From JBFLVQ01 sp040758525 (GTDB taxonomy: Bacteria; Acidobacteriota; Blastocatellia; Chloracidobacteriales; JADJPF01), in the NCBI GenBank assembly GCA_040758525.1, contig JBFLVQ010000325.1, forward strand, positions 1-10,237: 10,237 bases of DNA, written 5' to 3'. Shown piece by piece: positions 6,397-10,237 of the stretch; the stretch's first letter is position 1; each line of letters starts with the position of its first letter. The notes under the pieces are model-generated. The model was given only the letters and a program-made list of their open reading frames with translations. It searched no databases and was not told the DNA's origin. A program made the position numbers and the translations under genes.

Positions 6397-7443
6397 TTAA
6401 GAGCGTGATGTTGTCAACTGTTTTTCTAATTCTGCAATACGTTGCTGCAGATCGCGCAATGTCTTCTGTATTTCCGGTAGCCGTAGGAAGATTGCAGAAG
6501 ACTTCAACCAAGCACGGTTCTCAATGGCAGGATAGCCGGAGACAACCTGGCCAGCATCAATCGAATTAGGAATGCCAGTCTGTGCGGTTGCCACCACATT
6601 ATCGCCAATGGTGAGATGGCCGGCAACCCCAACCTGCCCGGCAAGAGTTACATTACGACCAACTTTAGTACTACCAGCCAGACCCACCTGCCCACACAAT
6701 AGTGTATTCTCGCCTACCGATGAGGCATGGCCGACCATTACCAGATTGTCGAGTTTGGCGCCACGCTTAATACGCGTCTCTCCAATCGTAGCACGATCGA
6801 TCGTTGTACAAGCGCCGACCTCGACATCATCTTCAAGGACAACCTGACCTGATTGCACGATCTTGTACCAAGAACCATCATCTTGCTTGGCATAACCAAA
6901 ACCATCGGCGCCAACAACGGCACCATTTTGCAAAATACAACGACAGCCAATCTCTACATACTCGCGCACTACACAATTGGCATGAATAATACTGCCTGTG
7001 CCAATACGTGCGCCTGGGTAGATTGTACAATTAGGATAGATGACAACATCATCACCAATCTCCACATCATCTCCAATCACCGTATGCGCACCAATACGCA
7101 CATTCTCGCCAAGTCGTGCCGAGGCAGCAATCACTGCTGTGTTATGTATACCATCGGCTGGCGAAGGCGGTGTGTAAAAGAGTTCAATAGCACGCGCAAA
7201 AGTAAGGTAAGGATTGTTGTGCCGCAACAATGGCAAAGGCCTTGCACCCGTATATTGATAATCAGAAGCAACAATAGCAGCAGCGGCAGCGGTATTCGCT
7301 AGTTTGGCAGTATATTTTGGATTGGAAAGAAAAGTAAGATAGCCGCTTTGTGCTTCTTCAATAGCGGCGACACCGGTAATCTCGACATCACCATCACCTT
7401 CCAATACACAGCCAAGTTTTTTTGCAATCTCTGATAGTTTCAT
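6397..7443 (-). CDS. lpxD: UDP-3-O-acylglucosamine N-acyltransferase LpxD
   Basis: LpxD transfers a 3-hydroxyacyl chain from acyl carrier protein to the free amino group of UDP-3-O-acyl-glucosamine, the third step of lipid A synthesis, in the cytoplasm. The 348 residues match the usual length. The N-terminal uridine-binding domain (about 1-100) opens with MKLSEIAKKLGCVLEGDGD and has TFLSNPKY. The left-handed beta helix of hexapeptide repeats runs from about 103 to 295 and contains GADGFGYA (178-185). H239 in MVGHAS sits at the position of the catalytic histidine of E. coli LpxD. A C-terminal helix (about 312-343, AWLKSSAIFLRLPEIQK...LEKQL) packs the trimer. No good ribosome binding site precedes the ATG; an AGGA is about 20 bases away. 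lpxD usually sits with bamA, skp, fabZ and lpxA; here it stands alone, with a B12-regulated receptor directly downstream on the same strand. Confidence 0.96.
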   Translation of the reverse strand: MKLSEIAKKLGCVLEGDGDVEITGVAAIEEAQSGYLTFLSNPKYTAKLANTAAAAAIVASDYQYTGARPLPLLRHNNPYLTFARAIELFYTPPSPADGIHNTAVIAASARLGENVRIGAHTVIGDDVEIGDDVVIYPNCTIYPGARIGTGSIIHANCVVREYVEIGCRCILQNGAVVGADGFGYAKQDDGSWYKIVQSGQVVLEDDVEVGACTTIDRATIGETRIKRGAKLDNLVMVGHASSVGENTLLCGQVGLAGSTKVGRNVTLAGQVGVAGHLTIGDNVVATAQTGIPNSIDAGQVVSGYPAIENRAWLKSSAIFLRLPEIQKTLRDLQQRIAELEKQLTTSRS

Positions 7444-7907
7444 ACTTGTTGGATAAAAATTTCCTAAAAGTAGTATCTAGGTAAAGAGCAGAAGAGTTTA
7501 CACTAACTATTAATAAAGTTTAAATCAAGATCCGCTCCTAACCCTCTACAAAACTTAAACTCAACAGCTATCACTGATATGGTATTTCTACGAAACAACC
7601 TGGAAATCTCCATTTTTCTTGCCAAGATTTTACTTGACGAGTTTGCTTCACTTTTTATAATGGTAGCAATGCTTACATATCATTATTGATATTTCACAAC
7701 TACTCAATATTTCAAACTGCAACCGGCAGCGGCATTACTTATCAACAGACTTAAAGCTGCCCTACCTCATTTACGAATGATCGGTAGTACTATCAGCCAA
7801 GGGTTAACTCAGGGTTTCCAAATCTTTTAGCTTATGTAGATGCTCAACTAGTGAACAATGATAGTAACTTGGATCGCAACAATATGAATTAATTCAGGAG
7901 ACAATCT
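7444..7907. other. Divergent intergenic region with promoter and long leader
   Basis: 464 bases between lpxD (-) and the small gene at 7908 (+). One convincing + strand promoter is present at 7634-7661. A small perfect inverted repeat ATATCA/TGATAT (7677-7682/7687-7692, TTAT loop) lies just past its predicted start. The remaining leader to 7907 shows no coding frame with a ribosome binding site and no riboswitch I recognise. I could not find a clear promoter for lpxD. Confidence 0.6.
7634..7661 (+). promoter_or_regulatory. Sigma70-type promoter
   Basis: TTGACG (7634-7639) and a perfect TATAAT (7656-7661) are 16 bases apart. Transcription would begin near 7668 and give a leader of about 240 bases before the ATG at 7908. 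It probably drives the two genes at 7908 and 8404. Confidence 0.55.
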
Positions 7908-8360
7908 ATGGCATCGCATCTTGTTAGGCGGGCCTTAAAAGCCCGAACAATAGTGTTCTTGTGTGTAGTATTGGGCTTATCATCCGTTATTGTTGGGATA
8001 ACATCAGCCCGTCTTGGATTAATTACTTCATCGACTAAATCTATTAATCAGATCGATGCAGTAGTTAATGATTCCAGGTTAATAAATATTTATGCAACCA
8101 TTTCAGGATTTGAGCCACAACAGGTAACTGTGCGTGCCGGAGAAAATATAATTATGATCCGCAACCGCACTGGTCGTGGTAGTCAATCCTATAGCTTGAT
8201 CTCGGCAGAGACTGAAAAGGCTAATGAACTACCAGTATCGATAGGTAATGCCCGGTTAGGTGAGAGAGTAAGAATGAAACTGCCACTTACCCCTGGTGAA
8301 TATTTATTAAGAGAAGCAAAGAGATCCGATAGATTCTGTCGGATTAAAGTAGTTCCATAA
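7908..8360 (+). CDS. Small membrane-anchored or secreted beta-rich protein
   Basis: A 150-residue protein of unknown function. A basic N-terminus (MASHLVRRALKARTIV) is followed by one hydrophobic helix (about 14-33), so it is exported and either anchored or cleaved near TSA. The rest (about 55-150) is beta-rich: IYATISGFEPQQVTVRAGENIIMIRNRTG ... KLPLTPGEYLLREAKRSDRF ... IKVVP, ordered like a cupredoxin fold ('GFxPxxVTVRAGE...' near the front, 'PGEY' near the end). The Cys and Met/His copper ligands of plastocyanins are not in place, so copper binding is unlikely. AGGAG at 7896-7900 is seven bases before the ATG. The RHS-type gene follows 43 bases later on the same strand, so the two are probably co-transcribed and may act together at the cell surface. 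Confidence 0.7.
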   Translation: MASHLVRRALKARTIVFLCVVLGLSSVIVGITSARLGLITSSTKSINQIDAVVNDSRLINIYATISGFEPQQVTVRAGENIIMIRNRTGRGSQSYSLISAETEKANELPVSIGNARLGERVRMKLPLTPGEYLLREAKRSDRFCRIKVVP

Positions 8361-8403
8361 TTTTGTCGAGCCAAAGTTGTAAACCATTAGAGTGAGAAGA
8401 GCT

Positions 8404-10116
8404 ATGCTAAATCGATATACCATTACTGCGCTTGTGTTGAGTATCTGCCTTTTTAATGCTATCGCAAAGGCTCAGGCAGTTAGCGGTACTGCCAGCGCCA
8501 CCGATCGTAGCACTCCATCTGCGCTTGCTCCTGGCGCTAGTCCATTAGGCAGTTATGGCGGCAGCAATTTCGATAACATTAACCTATTTAATGGAAACCT
8601 AAATTTGACCTTTCCATTGGCCAGTCTAGGCGGTAGAGCCGGGTTAGGTGTCTCAGTGGTACTCTCATACAACTCTAAGATCTGGCGAGTCGAGCAACAG
8701 ACAAATGAGATAACTGGGGCAAAGCTATTTGTGCCTGTTTATGATCAATGGGATGCTTCCTCGCCGCAAATTGCTCCTGGCTGGGTTATCAACGCCGGTA
8801 GACTGGTAGGTAGACAGGTTGGTTGGCTAGATAAATTCTGTCCTGGAGATTCAAATCTTAGATGGGAGTATACCCTTACACGGTTAACATTTATTGCTCC
8901 AGATGGTACTGAATATGAACTGCGTGATAAATTGAATGATGGTAGACCATTGGAAACGATCTCTAACCCTCCCTTTGGTGGTTGTACAGGGGCATCACGG
9001 GGTACGGAGTTTGTTACTGCGGATGGTTCTGCCGCAACATTTTATAGTAATAGCACTATCACTGACTATGCTGGACTGGCAGATCAGCAGAATGTTTTTG
9101 GCGATGCTCATCAATTAATCTTTCCCAGTGGTAAACTACTGCTACGCGATGGCACACGCTTCAAAATTGTCAATGGATTGGTACTAGAACAGCAGGATCG
9201 CAATGGTAATATTGTACGTTTCAAATATACAGAAGATAGTTCTCGACTGATTGAAGTAACAGATACATTAGATCGCAAAATCGAGATAGAGTATGATGTT
9301 GCTCCAACAACTTTAGTACGTGTTAAGGTGAATGGAATAAACGGGGAGCAGCGAACCATTCTAGTAGAGCGTGCGCCATTAGATGATGTACGGCGCAGTG
9401 GTCAACCGTTATTAGCAGAAAATCAGCTATTCCCCATACCAAAGTATAATGCCAGCACAACAATTTTTAATCCGGTTGTTGTTAGCAGTATCGTTCTACC
9501 ATCAGGGCATAGATGGAATTTCGAATATAACAGTTATGGTGAGATTGTTTGTCTTAAGACTCCTTCAAATGGAGTAATAGAGTATGATGCGGAAGAAGGA
9601 GAAGGGCCATATCCACCCGGTGCTGATACCGACCGACAGATATTTCGACGTGTAAAAGAGCGTAGAACCTATGCAGACGGGAGTAGTTTAGAAGGAAGAG
9701 TGACATATTCAGATCCATCATTAAAGACTGCTGGTGTGCCCAATCCAGTAATGGAGAGATTCTTTAATGGCAGTGGTACGTTATTATCCGAAGTGCGACA
9801 CAAGTTTAATGGCTCGCCATTGGATAATTACGGTAAGAGTTATGGAGTGTCTTTTAATACTCCGCGAGGACTTATTTTTACTGACTATAAACCCTGGAAA
9901 GAAGGGCGTGAGGTAGAGACGGTTCAAATAGATAACAACAATGATAAACGTAAGGTAAACTCCACCTTTGAGCAGCGAGCATTAGTTAGTTGGTCAGCTA
10001 ATGATATAAATGATGCTAACCAACCAGAAAATGATACTCGTTTAACCAGAACTAAGACTACTCTGCTGGATACCTCACAAGTATCAGAAGTAGAGTACCA
10101 ATATGATCTCTACTGA
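8404..10116 (+). CDS. Secreted RHS/YD-repeat-type protein, apparently truncated
   Basis: 570 residues from ATG 8404. A GTG twelve bases earlier has no ribosome binding site, whereas GAAGAG precedes the ATG. A signal peptide (1 to about 24, TITALVLSICLFNAIAKAQA) directs export. The N-terminal region (about 45-90: GSYGGSNFDNINLFNGNLNL, then TFPL, then LGVSVVLSYNSKIW) is typical of the head of bacterial RHS/YD proteins. A YD-like unit is seen at about 265-300 (DRNGNIVRFKYTEDSSRLIE, then VTDTLDRKIEIEYD). The frame ends in EVEYQYDLY then TGA: this is the start of a YD repeat, which would normally continue 'YDxxGN' for many hundreds of residues. The repeat shell, the RHS core and any C-terminal toxin are therefore missing. 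It could be the stub of a larger gene cut by a deletion or rearrangement, or a short family member. Its role is unknown; full-length relatives act in surface attachment or toxin delivery. Confidence 0.75.
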   Translation: MLNRYTITALVLSICLFNAIAKAQAVSGTASATDRSTPSALAPGASPLGSYGGSNFDNINLFNGNLNLTFPLASLGGRAGLGVSVVLSYNSKIWRVEQQTNEITGAKLFVPVYDQWDASSPQIAPGWVINAGRLVGRQVGWLDKFCPGDSNLRWEYTLTRLTFIAPDGTEYELRDKLNDGRPLETISNPPFGGCTGASRGTEFVTADGSAATFYSNSTITDYAGLADQQNVFGDAHQLIFPSGKLLLRDGTRFKIVNGLVLEQQDRNGNIVRFKYTEDSSRLIEVTDTLDRKIEIEYDVAPTTLVRVKVNGINGEQRTILVERAPLDDVRRSGQPLLAENQLFPIPKYNASTTIFNPVVVSSIVLPSGHRWNFEYNSYGEIVCLKTPSNGVIEYDAEEGEGPYPPGADTDRQIFRRVKERRTYADGSSLEGRVTYSDPSLKTAGVPNPVMERFFNGSGTLLSEVRHKFNGSPLDNYGKSYGVSFNTPRGLIFTDYKPWKEGREVETVQIDNNNDKRKVNSTFEQRALVSWSANDINDANQPENDTRLTRTKTTLLDTSQVSEVEYQYDLY

Positions 10117-10127
10117 TCTTTTCTCAC

Positions 10128-10144
10128 AGCCATTAAGAATGGCT
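10128..10144 (+). terminator. Short hairpin after the RHS-type gene
   Basis: AGCCATT (10128-10134) and AATGGCT (10138-10144) pair perfectly around AAG, 11 bases after the stop. There is no T-run, so it is a weak terminator candidate. The remaining bases to the window end show only a 15-codon frame behind AGGATG and no gene I can support. Confidence 0.3.
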
Positions 10145-10237
10145 AATGGCGTAATTTGCTAGAAACAAAGGATGAAAATGCACACGAATAAGCTCGCTGA
10201 AAGTATAGTGCCTTCTTAACCAATGATAGAGTTGATT

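Noticed and set aside
6853..7302. 149-residue open frame on the + strand opposite lpxD
   Set aside because: It is antisense to well-conserved lpxD codons, has a low-complexity composition (N, T, I, H) and no ribosome binding site.
7777..7830. 17-codon leader peptide (MIGSTISQG...) in the long leader
   Set aside because: No ribosome binding site, no run of regulatory codons, and no terminator hairpin after it.
10171..10218. Short frame MKMHTNKLAE... behind AGGATG near the window end
   Set aside because: Only 15 codons, no similarity I recognise, and cut short by TAA; not enough to call a gene.
1..10237. CRISPR arrays, tRNA or rRNA genes
   Set aside because: No regularly spaced direct repeats, tRNA cloverleaf or rRNA segments were seen on either strand.

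Overview
The window looks like chromosome from a Gram-negative bacterium, most likely an acidobacterium of the Blastocatellia type. It has an lpxD gene, so it makes lipid A. It has a TonB-dependent receptor carrying an N-terminal carboxypeptidase-regulatory-like domain, a secreted RHS/YD-type protein with the 'NLFNGNLNLTFPL' style of N-terminus, and a large membrane anti-sigma factor with a periplasmic coiled coil and beta domain. That combination is common in Acidobacteriota. The placement is inference; the window has no rRNA or marker gene to settle it, and the base composition is moderate rather than GC-rich.

Left part (1-2450, + strand): a structured terminator-like RNA at 38-112 ends an upstream transcription unit outside the window. 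Next comes a 466-residue zinc-finger (HxxxCxxC) transmembrane anti-sigma-like protein, then an ECF-type sigma factor. Together they look like a membrane signal-transduction pair. A perfect 15-bp inverted repeat separates the sigma gene from a convergent peptidoglycan amidase gene (2454-3254, - strand).

Middle (3255-3745): a 491-base stretch without an ordinary gene, dense in short perfect hairpins. I read it as a standalone structured RNA of about 215 nt on the + strand. A TATAAT-type promoter sits directly in front of it, and its 3' end resembles the right end/omegaRNA of an IS200/IS605-type (TnpB) element. No nuclease or transposase gene is present nearby. This is the most unusual part of the window.

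Right-centre (3746-7443, - strand): lpxD, then a complete cobalamin riboswitch, then a TonB-dependent receptor. The riboswitch identifies the receptor as a vitamin B12 (BtuB-like) importer. It also shows that translation starts at 6169, not at the longest possible start. The riboswitch begins within about 20 nt of the lpxD stop, so either its promoter lies inside lpxD or it gates read-through from lpxD.

Right end (7444-10237, + strand): a 464-base divergent intergenic region with a good sigma70-type promoter and a long leader. It is followed by a small membrane-anchored/secreted beta-rich protein and a secreted RHS/YD-repeat-type protein. The latter stops abruptly at the start of a YD motif, so it looks truncated. 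The last 120 bases hold a short hairpin and no convincing gene.
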